NCBI GenBank assembly: GCA_049306095.1
Contig: JBAQPU010000058.1
Location: 1 to 64,000 of the forward strand
Origin: UBA2336 sp049306095
Lineage (GTDB): Bacteria; Bacteroidota; Bacteroidia; Cytophagales; Cyclobacteriaceae
DNA: 64,000 bases
Direction: 5' to 3'
Position 1 is the stretch's first letter. Every line of letters starts with the position of its first letter. This document shows positions 18,259 to 26,994 of the stretch, one piece after another. The notes under the pieces were generated by a model that made no database searches, had not been told where the DNA came from, and saw only the letters and a list, made by a program, of their open reading frames with translations. The translations under genes and the position numbers were made by a program.

Positions 18259-18355
18259 GGCGCGGTGGCTCAGGTGGTTAGAGCGTTGGATTCATATCCG
18301 CCATTAGGCGGACGGGGGTTCAACAGGGAAGGAAAGAATTGATTAGTACTATTTT
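18259..18355 (+). pseudogene. tRNA-Met decoy unit 1 (5' half plus 16-nt palindrome)
   Basis: Bases 1-37 of the intact tRNA-Met downstream are reproduced with one change, including the acceptor 5' strand, D-arm and CAT anticodon. The next 10 tRNA bases are replaced by a perfect 16-nt palindrome, TCCGCCATTAGGCGGA (18297-18312). The 5' T-arm (CGGGGGTTCAAC) then resumes, and the tRNA 3' half is replaced by a 31-nt tail containing AAGAATTGA. There is no 3' acceptor strand, so it cannot be a working tRNA. It is 97 bp long and nearly identical to the next unit. Confidence 0.85.
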
Positions 18356-18451
18356 GGCGCGGTAGCTCAGGTGGTTAGAGCGTTGGATTCATATCCGCCA
18401 GTAGGCGGACGGGGTTCAACAGGGAAGGAAAGAATTGATTAATACTATTTT
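18356..18451 (+). pseudogene. tRNA-Met decoy unit 2
   Basis: This is a 96-bp tandem copy of unit 1, differing at about four positions: G to A in the first arm, one base of the palindrome loop (TCCGCCAGTAGGCGGA, 18394-18409), one G deleted, and G to A in the tail. It abuts the intact tRNA-Met with no spacer. The near-identity implies recent duplication or gene conversion. Confidence 0.85.
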
Positions 18452-18525
18452 GGCGCGGTAGCTCAGGTGGTTAGAGCGTTGGATTCATAACCCAAAGGTC
18501 GGGGGTTCAACTCCCCCCCGCGCTA
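18452..18525 (+). tRNA. tRNA-Met (CAT)
   Basis: A complete cloverleaf of 74 nt: acceptor GGCGCGG pairs with CCGCGCT (one G-T end pair), D-arm GCTC/GAGC, anticodon loop TTCATAA, T-arm GGGGG TTCAACT CCCCC, discriminator A. CCA is not encoded. CAT could be elongator Met, initiator Met or lysidine-modified Ile. The acceptor begins with G rather than the unpaired C of initiators, so elongator Met is favoured. A terminator begins two bases after the discriminator. Confidence 0.93.
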
Positions 18526-18526
18526 C

Positions 18527-18563
18527 AAGAGGCTGCCTCAAAAGGGCAGCCTCTTATTTTTTT
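18527..18563 (+). terminator. Rho-independent terminator of the tRNA-Met array
   Basis: AAGAGGCTGCC (18527-18537) and GGCAGCCTCTT (18545-18555) form a perfect 11-bp stem with a 7-base loop, followed by ATTTTTTT. Confidence 0.92.
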
Positions 18564-18673
18564 CTTTGTTTTTGATTTAGAATCGAGGCTGGTTTTTCCA
18601 AAAAAGTGACTTTTGCTACAGCCTCTCTTTTCATTTTGCCTTCCAACAAAAATCTTCTAATTTAAAACCTGAT

Positions 18674-19084
18674 ATGAGCGTCATGGCTAAAAAGAAGTTG
18701 TTCACCGCAGACTATGAGATACACGCCTCAATTAAGATGCTGTATCCATACATTCAAACTGCCAGTGGACTTGCTGAGTGGTTTGCCGATGACGTAAATA
18801 TCAACAATCAAAACAAAACCTTCATCTTCCTGTGGGACAATGAAGAACATGCTGCGCGACTTTCAGCGCACCGAACAAATCATTTTGCACGCTTTGAGTT
18901 TTTGCCTGAAAGCGATGAAGACGAAAAAGACCCATCGTATTTTGAACTACGTCTCGAGTTTAATGAGATGACGCAATCAGTTTTCCTGAAAGTAACCGAT
19001 TACTCTGATTTTGATGACCTGGAAGAGTTGCAGGATCTGTGGGACAGCCTCATCGAAGTGTTGCGCAAAACAGTGGGAGGGTAG
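18674..19084 (+). CDS. START-like domain protein
   Basis: The 136-residue protein resembles the START-like/SRPBCC proteins common in Bacteroidota. It has an ADYEIHASIKMLYPYIQTASGLAEWFADDV pattern at the N-terminus and alternating strands, ending in a C-terminal helix (LEELQDLWDSLIEVLRKTVGG). Such folds bind hydrophobic ligands or partners, but no function is established here. Two ATGs are possible, at 18674 and 18683; the shorter start gives MAKKKLF, also plausible. It lies between the tRNA-Met terminator and the LptF/G-type permease, 69 bp before the latter. Confidence 0.75.
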   Translation: MSVMAKKKLFTADYEIHASIKMLYPYIQTASGLAEWFADDVNINNQNKTFIFLWDNEEHAARLSAHRTNHFARFEFLPESDEDEKDPSYFELRLEFNEMTQSVFLKVTDYSDFDDLEELQDLWDSLIEVLRKTVGG

Positions 19085-19153
19085 CCTGCCTCTTTGTCCC
19101 TGATAATTTCTGTTTTGGCTTAATTTTTGACTATTTCGGGGCTGCAAATTCTC

Positions 19154-20902
19154 ATGAAGAAACTCGATAAACTTATCCTTTCCGCATTCCTCGGGCCCTT
19201 CATCCTCACGTTTCTGGTGGTGGTTTTCATCCTGCTCACGCAACACATGTTAAAGTATTTCGATGACATCATTGGAAAAGGACTGGGCATGGATGTGATC
19301 GGCCAACTCTTGTTCTATTTTGGAGTGTTCATGACTCCAATTGCCATGCCGCTGGCTGTATTGTTGTCGTCTCTCATTACGTTTGGCAACCTGGGTGAAC
19401 ACTTTGAACTTACCGCGGTTAAGAGTGCAGGTATTTCACTCGTTCGGGCATTGTTCCCGATTTTTTTCTTTGTGTTGGGCCTTACGGTTGTTGCCTTTTA
19501 TGTGAACAATAATCTGGTGCCAAAAGCTGCGCTGGAGGCCTACAGCCTCCTGTATGATATTAAGCAAAAGAAACCCGCACTGGATCTTCGTGAAGGTTCA
19601 TTTTACGATGGAATTCCAGACATAAGCATTAAGGTGAACAAGAAATTCTCAGATGGCGTAACCATTAAAGATGTTATCATCTATGACCACCGGAAGCATG
19701 ATGGCAACAAAGAAGTTACAACGGCCGACTCCGGTAAAATGTATACCATTTTAAATGAGCGCTACCTGAAACTTGAACTTTTCAATGGCTCAAACTATAC
19801 CGAAGGTGCAAGCACCAATCAGGAAATGACAGGCCGCGTGAGGCGTGCGCAGAAAGAGACACTCAGTCAAACGAAATTTAGTAAGACTCAAATCGTTTTT
19901 GATCTTTCCTCTTTTGCATTAGAAAGAACAGATAAGAAGTGGTTTCAGGGTAACAGAATCATGCGAAACCTGGGTGAGTTGGACAGTGACCTGGACTCTA
20001 TCGACAATGAAATGATGCAGACTAAACTTGGTGTCTACCAGGAGGCAAGAACTTTTTTTAACTACTATATGGATGCAGATTCCTTTCGCATGCCGGAAGC
20101 CTTGCAGCAGTTCAAAGTTACTAAAGACTCTACCGATCGGTTAAAATTGGTAGAAACAGATGGTTTGCACCGAGACTCGATCAATGCAGAAAAAATTCTG
20201 CCCGATTCGGTGACCACGATCAAGCCGTTGGATTCCGGCAAGCGAAGATTCTTTCCTGCACGTGCTTTAACATCGACCCCAAAAAGGATAAAATATAGAA
20301 ACCAGGATAGAGTACAGCCCCAAGATTCAATTGCCCTCAACAAATCAAGAAACACCGAAGGTATCAGTAAAAAGCCAGGGGGTACAGACTATAAACGAAA
20401 GACCGATAGCCTGTTTAATTTGTTGCCCAACAGGGCGGCCTATGAGAATGCGGCCAGCAAAGCCAGGATGGCTAAAAATGAAATGGAGGGTACAGTTTCA
20501 ACGCTTAAGGAGCATACGAATGACAGGAACGTGTTCTTAATTCAATGGCACAAAATATTGGCCAGTTCACTGGCTTGTATTGCAATGTTTTTGATTGGTG
20601 CCCCGCTGGGGGCAATTATTAAAAAAGGCGGTTTGGGGGTGCCTTTTCTGGTATCCATTCTATTCTTTATTATCTACTACCTTTTAACCATGACAGGTGA
20701 GAAATGGGCCAAACAGGGCATTATTAGTGTTCATGTGGGGGTTTGGGCAGCTGATGTGATTTTGTTTGTTATAGGCCTTCTATTCCTTCGCCAGGCCCGT
20801 TTAGATGCGCGGTTATTTGAGGCCGATTTCTATATGGTGATGCTTGAAAAGGCTAAGAAATCCAATCTTTTCAAACGGTTTTTTCCAGCTACAGTAGCGT
20901 AA
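19154..20902 (+). CDS. LptF/LptG (YjgP/YjgQ) family permease
   Basis: Membrane subunit of the type that, with LptB, pulls lipopolysaccharide out of the inner membrane. The start at 19154 (MKKLDKLILSAFLGPF) is preferred over an upstream TTG at 19127. The protein (582 residues) has an N-terminal helix (about 15-37), further helices near 60-80 and 100-125, a long periplasmic region of about 150-460 and a C-terminal helical bundle (SLACIAMFLIGAPLGAIIKKGG and following). The periplasmic part is extended by a low-complexity Lys/Arg/Pro-rich stretch (about 340-440), longer than in proteobacterial LptF/G. Whether it is F-like or G-like cannot be decided. Confidence 0.85.
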   Translation: MKKLDKLILSAFLGPFILTFLVVVFILLTQHMLKYFDDIIGKGLGMDVIGQLLFYFGVFMTPIAMPLAVLLSSLITFGNLGEHFELTAVKSAGISLVRALFPIFFFVLGLTVVAFYVNNNLVPKAALEAYSLLYDIKQKKPALDLREGSFYDGIPDISIKVNKKFSDGVTIKDVIIYDHRKHDGNKEVTTADSGKMYTILNERYLKLELFNGSNYTEGASTNQEMTGRVRRAQKETLSQTKFSKTQIVFDLSSFALERTDKKWFQGNRIMRNLGELDSDLDSIDNEMMQTKLGVYQEARTFFNYYMDADSFRMPEALQQFKVTKDSTDRLKLVETDGLHRDSINAEKILPDSVTTIKPLDSGKRRFFPARALTSTPKRIKYRNQDRVQPQDSIALNKSRNTEGISKKPGGTDYKRKTDSLFNLLPNRAAYENAASKARMAKNEMEGTVSTLKEHTNDRNVFLIQWHKILASSLACIAMFLIGAPLGAIIKKGGLGVPFLVSILFFIIYYLLTMTGEKWAKQGIISVHVGVWAADVILFVIGLLFLRQARLDARLFEADFYMVMLEKAKKSNLFKRFFPATVA

Positions 20903-20917
20903 GTAAATCAGGCAATA

Positions 20918-20950
20918 TTTGGAAAATTGGGCTGCTTTCTCCTATCTTTG
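20918..20950 (+). promoter_or_regulatory. rpsO promoter
   Basis: TTTG (20918-20921), a 21-bp spacer and TATCTTTG (20943-20950) match the Bacteroidota consensus; the ATG of rpsO is 35 bp downstream. Confidence 0.7.
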
Positions 20951-20984
20951 CCGCCTGAAATAAAGCTGAAAATAATTTTTTGAG

Positions 20985-21260
20985 ATGCATTTAACTGTCG
21001 AAACTAAAAAGGAACTGTTTAAGAAATACAGTTCAAAAAAATCTGATAACGATACCGGGTCACCGGAATCTCAGATTGCGCTGTTTACAACCCGGATCAA
21101 TCACTTGACCGAACACCTGAAAAGCAATAAAAAGGATTTTGGAACGCAAACAGGTTTATTAAACCTGGTAGGTAAGCGTAAGCGGTTATTGAACTACCTT
21201 CAGAACACCGACATCGATCGCTACAGAGCTATACTCGCTGCGTTGGATCTAAGAAAATAA
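20985..21260 (+). CDS. rpsO: 30S ribosomal protein S15
   Basis: The 91-residue protein carries the S15 signature: DTGSPESQIALFTTRINHLTEHL, then the basic GLLNLVGKRKRLLNYLQ segment that binds 16S rRNA. It has its own promoter and a strong terminator, and pnp follows, the same rpsO-pnp order as in many bacteria. In E. coli S15 represses its own translation; no such structure was identified here. Confidence 0.97.
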   Translation: MHLTVETKKELFKKYSSKKSDNDTGSPESQIALFTTRINHLTEHLKSNKKDFGTQTGLLNLVGKRKRLLNYLQNTDIDRYRAILAALDLRK

Positions 21261-21277
21261 AACGAACTTCTTACGAT

Positions 21278-21305
21278 AGGGAACCTGAACTAGGTTCCCT
21301 TTTTG
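21278..21305 (+). terminator. Rho-independent terminator after rpsO
   Basis: AGGGAACCT and AGGTTCCCT form a perfect 9-bp stem around GAACT (21278-21300), followed by TTTT. Confidence 0.92.
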
Positions 21306-21362
21306 CATTTATATAACAGGATACTGCCTTTCGTTTAAAGGCTATCTATTAATTTATCTTTT

Positions 21363-23510
21363 ATGTCATTTAACATTATAACAAAAAGCTGCAAGCTGCC
21401 TGATGGCCGCGAAATTACAATTGAAACCGGTAAACTGGCCCGTCAAGCTGATGGCTCGGTGGTGTTACGCATGGGTAATACCATGATTTTAGCAACCGTA
21501 GTTTCTGCACAGGAAGGAAAAGAAGGAGCAGACTTTCTGCCTCTTTCCGTTGATTACCAGGAGAAGTTCGCATCTACCGGTAAAGTACCGGGCGGATTCC
21601 TGAAGCGTGAGAGTAAATTATCTGATTACGAAATATTGATCAGCCGGTTGGTTGATCGTGCCATTCGTCCGTTGTTTCCAGGCGATTATCATGCGGAAAC
21701 ACAAGTGATGTTGTACCTTATTTCGGGTGACCAAAATGCACTACCGGATGCATTAGCGGCCTTTGCTGCATCTTCGGCTTTAGCTGTTTCTGATATCCCT
21801 TTTCAGGGACCAATTTCAGAAGTACGCGTGGCTCGGGTAGACGGCAAGTTTGTGATCAATCCAACTATGGAACAAAAACTCCGTGCCGATATCGACCTGA
21901 TGGTGGGAGCTTCCATTGAGAACATCCTCATGGTAGAAGGAGAGATGAAAGAAGTGAGTGAAGACGACATGCTGGAAGCATTGAAGACGGCCCACGAGGC
22001 AATCAAGACCCAGTGTGAACTTCAACTTGAGCTGACAAAAGCTACAGGCAAAACAGAAAAAAGAACCTATAGCCATGAGGTGCACGATGAGAATTTGAAG
22101 GAGGAGCTATGGAAATTGATGTACGATAAAGCTTACGAAACGGCTGGTTTGCTTACTGCCAATAAGTCGAAACGCTCAGAGGCTTTCGCCAAGATTGTAA
22201 ATGACTACATCGAGGCCCTTCCTGAGGACACAACCATCAATAAAGACCTGGTAAAGCATTACTACCACGATATTCAAAAGAAGGCCGCCCGCGATCTGGT
22301 TCTTAATAAATCTATTCGTTTGGATGGTCGTAAAACCAACGAAATCAGGCAGATATGGAGTGAAGTGAATTATCTTCCTTCACCTCATGGTTCGGCCATT
22401 TTCACCCGTGGCGAGACCCAGTCGTTGACTACAGTTACCCTTGGAACGAAGCTGGATGAGCAGTTGATTGATGGCGCTATGATTGAAGGATCCAGCAAGT
22501 TTATCCTGCATTATAACTTCCCTGGCTTCTCAACCGGTGAAGTAAAACCTAACCGTGGGCCGGGCCGCAGAGAAGTTGGTCACGGTAACCTCGCGTTCCG
22601 TGCATTGAAACAAGTACTTCCTGCCGATGAAAAGAATCCATACACCATTCGTGTTGTATCCGATATTCTTGAATCGAACGGATCATCTTCCATGGCAACG
22701 GTTTGTGCAGGGTCTTTGGCGCTGATGGATGCCGGTGTTCCTGTAAAGGGACCGGTATCGGGTATTGCTATGGGTATGATTTCTGACAGCAAAACCGGCA
22801 AGTATGCAATCCTTTCAGATATCCTTGGTGATGAAGATCACCTTGGTGATATGGACTTCAAAGTAACGGGTACCGAGCAAGGTATTACGGCTTGTCAGAT
22901 GGATTTAAAAGTTGACGGCCTTACCTACGAAGTATTGAAGGAAGCATTGCTTCAGGCAAAAGAAGGAAGACTTCACATTCTTAACGAGATGAAGAAAACA
23001 ATTTCTTCGCCACGCCCTGACCTGAAGCCTCAGACACCACGAGCAGAAACAGTAATCATTGAGAAAGAAATGATTGGTGCAGTAATCGGCCCTGGCGGAA
23101 AAGTTGTTCAGGATATTCAAAATACAACCGGTGCTACAGTGGTTATCGAAGAGGTGAACGGCAAAGGGATCATCAACGTATTTGCTAACAATAAAGACGT
23201 AATGGATGCTGCCCTCAGACGCATCCGTGCGATTGTAGCGGTACCGGAAGTAGGCCAGGTATATGATGGAAAGGTGAAATCAATTATGCCATTTGGTGCA
23301 TTTGTTGAGTTCATGCCTGGTAAAGATGGCTTGCTTCACATTTCAGAGATCAAGTGGGAGCGCCTCGAAACCATGGATGGTGTATTGGAGGTAGGTGAGG
23401 AAGTAAAGGTTAAACTTGTTGAAGTCGATAAGAAAACGGGCAAATTCCGCCTGTCTCGTAAGGTTTTGATACCCAGACCTCCAAAAGAAGAAACTGCTCC
23501 CAGTCAATAA
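21363..23510 (+). CDS. pnp: Polyribonucleotide nucleotidyltransferase
   Basis: Phosphorolytic 3'-5' exoribonuclease. The 715-residue protein has the full architecture: first RNase PH domain (about 1-225), alpha-helical linker (about 230-305), second RNase PH domain (about 310-545, with RLDGRKTNEIR and GSSSMATVCAGSLAL), KH domain (MIGAVIGPGGKVVQDI, about 555-615) and S1 domain (GQVYDGKVKSIMPFGAFVEF, about 622-692). It lies between rpsO and rpoD on the plus strand. Confidence 0.97.
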   Translation: MSFNIITKSCKLPDGREITIETGKLARQADGSVVLRMGNTMILATVVSAQEGKEGADFLPLSVDYQEKFASTGKVPGGFLKRESKLSDYEILISRLVDRAIRPLFPGDYHAETQVMLYLISGDQNALPDALAAFAASSALAVSDIPFQGPISEVRVARVDGKFVINPTMEQKLRADIDLMVGASIENILMVEGEMKEVSEDDMLEALKTAHEAIKTQCELQLELTKATGKTEKRTYSHEVHDENLKEELWKLMYDKAYETAGLLTANKSKRSEAFAKIVNDYIEALPEDTTINKDLVKHYYHDIQKKAARDLVLNKSIRLDGRKTNEIRQIWSEVNYLPSPHGSAIFTRGETQSLTTVTLGTKLDEQLIDGAMIEGSSKFILHYNFPGFSTGEVKPNRGPGRREVGHGNLAFRALKQVLPADEKNPYTIRVVSDILESNGSSSMATVCAGSLALMDAGVPVKGPVSGIAMGMISDSKTGKYAILSDILGDEDHLGDMDFKVTGTEQGITACQMDLKVDGLTYEVLKEALLQAKEGRLHILNEMKKTISSPRPDLKPQTPRAETVIIEKEMIGAVIGPGGKVVQDIQNTTGATVVIEEVNGKGIINVFANNKDVMDAALRRIRAIVAVPEVGQVYDGKVKSIMPFGAFVEFMPGKDGLLHISEIKWERLETMDGVLEVGEEVKVKLVEVDKKTGKFRLSRKVLIPRPPKEETAPSQ

Positions 23511-23523
23511 CCGTTTAGGCAAT

Positions 23524-23544
23524 AGGGTTGACAGGTACAACCCT
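23524..23544 (+). other. Hairpin between pnp and rpoD
   Basis: AGGGTTG (23524-23530) and CAACCCT (23538-23544) form a perfect 7-bp stem with a 7-base loop. No T-run follows, so it may be a processing or attenuation site rather than a terminator. Confidence 0.45.
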
Positions 23545-23579
23545 AGACAGTATATTGTTGCCAAAACGACTAAGCCTGA

Positions 23580-24443
23580 ATGAGACAGCTTAAGATCAGT
23601 AAACAAATTACCAACCGCGAGAGCCAATCGCTGGATAAGTATCTTCAGGAAATTGGTAAGGTTGATTTACTGACACCGGATGAGGAAGTAGAGTTAGCCA
23701 AGCGCATCAAAGAGGGCGACCAAATCGCCCTTGAGAAGCTCACCAAGGCTAACCTTCGCTTTGTGGTTTCAGTTGCCAAGCAATATCAAAATCAGGGACT
23801 ATCCCTTGGGGATTTGATTAATGAAGGAAACCTCGGACTGATCAAAGCTGCTCAGCGTTTTGATGAAACCCGTGGATTCAAATTCATTTCATATGCCGTA
23901 TGGTGGATTCGACAATCAATTCTTCAGGCATTGGCCGAGCAATCCCGTATTGTTCGGTTGCCTTTGAACCGGGTCGGTTCCCTGAATAAAATATCGAAAA
24001 CATTTTCAGAGCTTGAACAAAAGTATGAGCGTGAACCTTCACCGGAAGAGTTGGCAGAAGTACTGGATGTAACCACGGCTGAGGTGGTGGATACCATGAA
24101 GATTTCGGGCCGCCATGTATCCATGGATGCACCCTTTGTTCAGGGTGAAGAAAACAGCTTACTGGATGTTCTCGAAAACGACAGTGAAGAAACCCCTGAT
24201 TCAGGGTTGATGAATGACTCGTTGCGTAAAGAAGTGCAACGTGCATTGTCTACCTTAACGCAACGGGAGGCGGATGTTATAACCCTGTATTTTGGTCTGA
24301 ACGGTGAACATGCCATGACTCTGGAAGAGATTGGGGAGAAGTTCAACCTAACCCGGGAGCGGGTAAGGCAGATTAAGGAAAAGGCCATAAGAAGACTAAG
24401 GCATACCTCCAGAAGTAAGGCTTTAAAACCTTACCTGGGTTAA
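23580..24443 (+). CDS. rpoD: Primary RNA polymerase sigma factor
   Basis: At 287 residues this is the short primary sigma factor typical of Bacteroidota, lacking the long region 1.1 and non-conserved region of E. coli sigma-70. Visible parts: region 1.2 (LDKYLQEIGKVDLLTPDEE), region 2 (NLRFVVSVAKQYQNQGLSLGDLI through RGFKFISYAVWWIRQSI), region 3 and region 4 with the helix-turn-helix (MTLEEIGEKFNLTRERVRQI). Region 4 would read the TTTG-type -33 element found in front of several genes here. A terminator-like hairpin follows. Confidence 0.96.
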   Translation: MRQLKISKQITNRESQSLDKYLQEIGKVDLLTPDEEVELAKRIKEGDQIALEKLTKANLRFVVSVAKQYQNQGLSLGDLINEGNLGLIKAAQRFDETRGFKFISYAVWWIRQSILQALAEQSRIVRLPLNRVGSLNKISKTFSELEQKYEREPSPEELAEVLDVTTAEVVDTMKISGRHVSMDAPFVQGEENSLLDVLENDSEETPDSGLMNDSLRKEVQRALSTLTQREADVITLYFGLNGEHAMTLEEIGEKFNLTRERVRQIKEKAIRRLRHTSRSKALKPYLG

Positions 24444-24470
24444 TAATTATCGAATTAAAAATATTTTGGA

Positions 24471-24496
24471 GGGTCTCAACTTTTATGAGACCCTTT
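24471..24496 (+). terminator. Terminator after rpoD
   Basis: GGGTCTCA (24471-24478) and TGAGACCC (24486-24493) form a perfect 8-bp stem with a 7-base loop; only a short T-run follows. Confidence 0.75.
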
Positions 24497-24512
24497 GTGT
24501 TAAGCGAACAGT

Positions 24513-25460
24513 ATGAGCAAAAGAAACAAAGTTTTAATCATTGGATCCGGCCCTGCCGGATATACAGCCGCTATTTATGCAGCCAGGGCCGGAATGAAAC
24601 CGGTGCTTTATACGGGCGGACAGCCGGGCGGTCAGCTAACAACGACCAATGACGTAGAAAATTTTCCGGGTTACCCCGATGGGATCAATGGTCCTCAAAT
24701 GATGATCGATCTTCAAAAGCAAGCCGAGCGATTTGGAACTACGATCAACTATGGACTGGTTACCTCCGTTGATTTTTCAGGTTACCCGCTTAAGGTTACA
24801 GTAGATGAAAAAGATGAAGTAATAGCTGAATCGGTGATTATTGCGACTGGTGCCTCTGCAAAATATTTAGGCATTCCATCGGAGACTAAGTTTTTAAACA
24901 AGGGTGTGTCGGCCTGTGCCGTTTGTGATGGTTACTTTTACCGCGGAAAAGAAGTAGCGGTGGTTGGCGCTGGAGATTCTGCGGCAGAAGAATCAACCTA
25001 TCTTTCAAAGCTTTGTTCAAAAGTTCACCTGATTGTCAGAAGGGATGAAATGCGGGCATCTAAAATTATGCAGCAGCGAGTGAAAAATACGCCCAACATT
25101 GAGATACACTGGAATTCCGAAACCGAGGAAGTGCTGGGGGATGATTCCGGAGTTACTGGGGTTCGTATTCTGAACAACAAAACAAACGAAACCCAAACAC
25201 TTACTGTTCAGGGTTTCTTCCTGGCCATCGGTCACAAACCTAATACCGATGTTTTCAAAGGCTATATCGATATGGATGAGTCGGGGTACATTAAAGTTGA
25301 ACCCGGATCAACCAAAACAAACGTTGATGGAGTGTTTGCCGTGGGCGATGCGGCAGATAAGATGTACCGACAAGCCATTACTGCGGCTGGAACCGGCTGT
25401 ATGGGAGCACTGGATGCTGAAAAATTCCTGGCAGCAAAGGAAGCAGAATTAGTCCATTAA
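24513..25460 (+). CDS. trxB: Thioredoxin-disulfide reductase
   Basis: NADPH-dependent reductase of thioredoxin. The 315 residues include the FAD motif IGSGPAGYTAAIYAARAG, the redox-active CAVC (C135 and C138) in GVSACAVCDGYFYRG, the NADPH motif VVGAGDSAAEEST and the C-terminal FAD motif GVFAVGDAADKMYRQ. A weak hairpin (25469-25492) separates it from bshB1. The pairing fits thiol redox housekeeping. Confidence 0.95.
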   Translation: MSKRNKVLIIGSGPAGYTAAIYAARAGMKPVLYTGGQPGGQLTTTNDVENFPGYPDGINGPQMMIDLQKQAERFGTTINYGLVTSVDFSGYPLKVTVDEKDEVIAESVIIATGASAKYLGIPSETKFLNKGVSACAVCDGYFYRGKEVAVVGAGDSAAEESTYLSKLCSKVHLIVRRDEMRASKIMQQRVKNTPNIEIHWNSETEEVLGDDSGVTGVRILNNKTNETQTLTVQGFFLAIGHKPNTDVFKGYIDMDESGYIKVEPGSTKTNVDGVFAVGDAADKMYRQAITAAGTGCMGALDAEKFLAAKEAELVH

Positions 25461-25503
25461 TAAAATCAGCTATTAGTAATGCTTAATAGCTAAAATCACC
25501 TTT

Positions 25504-26223
25504 ATGAAACTCGACCTATTAGTTCTTGCTGCCCATCCCGATGACGCTGAACTGGGGTGTGGCGGTACCGTGGCGAAGCATGTGAAAATGGGCCATAAGG
25601 TGGGGGTGGTTGACTTTACCAGGGGAGAACTCGGTACACGTGGAACAATTGAAACAAGGGCCTCAGAGTCGGCTGAATCCTCAAAAATTTTGGGTTTAAC
25701 CATTCGGGAAAACCTGGGTTTGCCCGATGGATTCTTCAAAAATGATAAGGATCATCAATTAGAAGTTATTCGGGCTATCAGGCGGTACCAGCCTGAAATT
25801 GTTCTGGCTAATGCCGTTTACGATCGTCATTCCGACCATGGCAAGGGAGCTTCACTGGCATACGATTCTTGTTTTCTTTCTGGTTTGGCGAAAGTTGAAA
25901 CCTGGGACGAACATGGAAAGAAGCAAGACGCCTGGCGTCCCAAGACAGTTTACCATTACATACAAAGTCTTCTGATTGAGCCTGACTTTGTGGTGGACAT
26001 CACTGACCATTGGCAAACTAAAATCGACTCCGTTAAGGCATTCAAGACTCAGTTCTTTGATCCTCAGAGCAACGAACCCCAAACATATATTTCTTCTCCT
26101 GAGTTTTTACGAATGGTAGAGGCACGTGCCATTGAATTTGGTCACGCCATCGGAGCAAGATACGGTGAAGGATTTACGGTGAGAAGATATCCGGGGGTAA
26201 AAAATCTTTTCGATTTGATTTAG
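25504..26223 (+). CDS. bshB1: Bacillithiol biosynthesis deacetylase BshB1
   Basis: Removes the acetyl group from GlcNAc-malate in bacillithiol synthesis. The 239-residue protein has the PIG-L/LmbE zinc motif AAHPDDAELG (H11, D14), the family-specific NLGLPDGFF, and RHSDHGKGASLAYDSCFLSGL with the second metal His. The BshB1 assignment rests on the length and these patterns; a more general LmbE deacetylase is the alternative. The trxB neighbour supports a thiol role. bshA and bshC are not in the window. Confidence 0.87.
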   Translation: MKLDLLVLAAHPDDAELGCGGTVAKHVKMGHKVGVVDFTRGELGTRGTIETRASESAESSKILGLTIRENLGLPDGFFKNDKDHQLEVIRAIRRYQPEIVLANAVYDRHSDHGKGASLAYDSCFLSGLAKVETWDEHGKKQDAWRPKTVYHYIQSLLIEPDFVVDITDHWQTKIDSVKAFKTQFFDPQSNEPQTYISSPEFLRMVEARAIEFGHAIGARYGEGFTVRRYPGVKNLFDLI

Positions 26224-26276
26224 ACGCAAGTATCAAGTCCTTTTGTCCATAGTCGATTGGAGTTAACGATGAACCA

Positions 26277-26942
26277 CTAGGGTGCTAGTCTATTAATCTT
26301 CCAGACACCATCAACCTTTGTATAAAGAATTCTATCATGCAACCGGTTTGGCCTGCCTTGCCAGAATTCAATCATCAGCGGATCAACTTCATAGCCACCC
26401 CATTGATGAGGTCGTGGTAATTTATCCAGCCCTTTGTATTTCTCTTCAATTTTCTTTTCACGATCCTCCAGCAATTGCCTGTCTTGGATCATCGAACTTT
26501 GAGGCGATGCCCAGGCACCAACTTGTGAGCCGCGTGGCCTGCTTTGGAAATATTCATCAGAACGGGAGGAATCCACGCGCGTGGCCACACCTTCTATTCT
26601 TACCTGGCGTTCCAGTTCAGGCCAGAAAAATGTTAAACAGCAGGCTGGATTTTCATCCAGGTCTTTTCCCTTTCGGCTTTGGTAATTCGTATAAAACACA
26701 AACTTCCCGTGCTCAACTCCTTTCAAAAGTACAATTCGCGATGTTGGCCTACCGCCAATTGCGGTAGCCAGGTTCATCGCATTGGGTTCAGGAACTTTTG
26801 AAGTAACAACCTCCTGAAACCATTTGTTAAACTGCTGAACCGGTTCTGGGAACACAGAGGCGGTATCCAGCGTGGCTTTACTGTACTCTTGGCGGATGGA
26901 AGCGAGATCGTTCATGCGCTTGAAATTAGGGGTGTTCAACAT
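26277..26942 (-). CDS. pdxH: Pyridoxamine 5'-phosphate oxidase
   Basis: FMN-dependent oxidase that makes pyridoxal 5'-phosphate. The 221-residue protein carries EPNAMNLATAIGGRPTSRIV, VLLKGVEHGKFVFYTNYQSRKG (FMN binding), the RPRGSQVGAWASPQSS substrate segment and the C-terminal signature EFWQGRPNRLHDRILY. It faces bshB1 convergently and is divergent from yqgE. Confidence 0.95.
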   Translation of the reverse strand: MLNTPNFKRMNDLASIRQEYSKATLDTASVFPEPVQQFNKWFQEVVTSKVPEPNAMNLATAIGGRPTSRIVLLKGVEHGKFVFYTNYQSRKGKDLDENPACCLTFFWPELERQVRIEGVATRVDSSRSDEYFQSRPRGSQVGAWASPQSSMIQDRQLLEDREKKIEEKYKGLDKLPRPHQWGGYEVDPLMIEFWQGRPNRLHDRILYTKVDGVWKINRLAP

Positions 26943-26994
26943 CTAAAACAATAAATTTGGATAGGAGCGTTTCAAATACTTTATTGAAGCCGAA

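Noticed and set aside
18259..18525. The repeated tRNA units could be a CRISPR array
   Set aside because: Repeats are 93-97 bp, only two copies plus the tRNA, have no unique spacers between them and clearly derive from the neighbouring tRNA.
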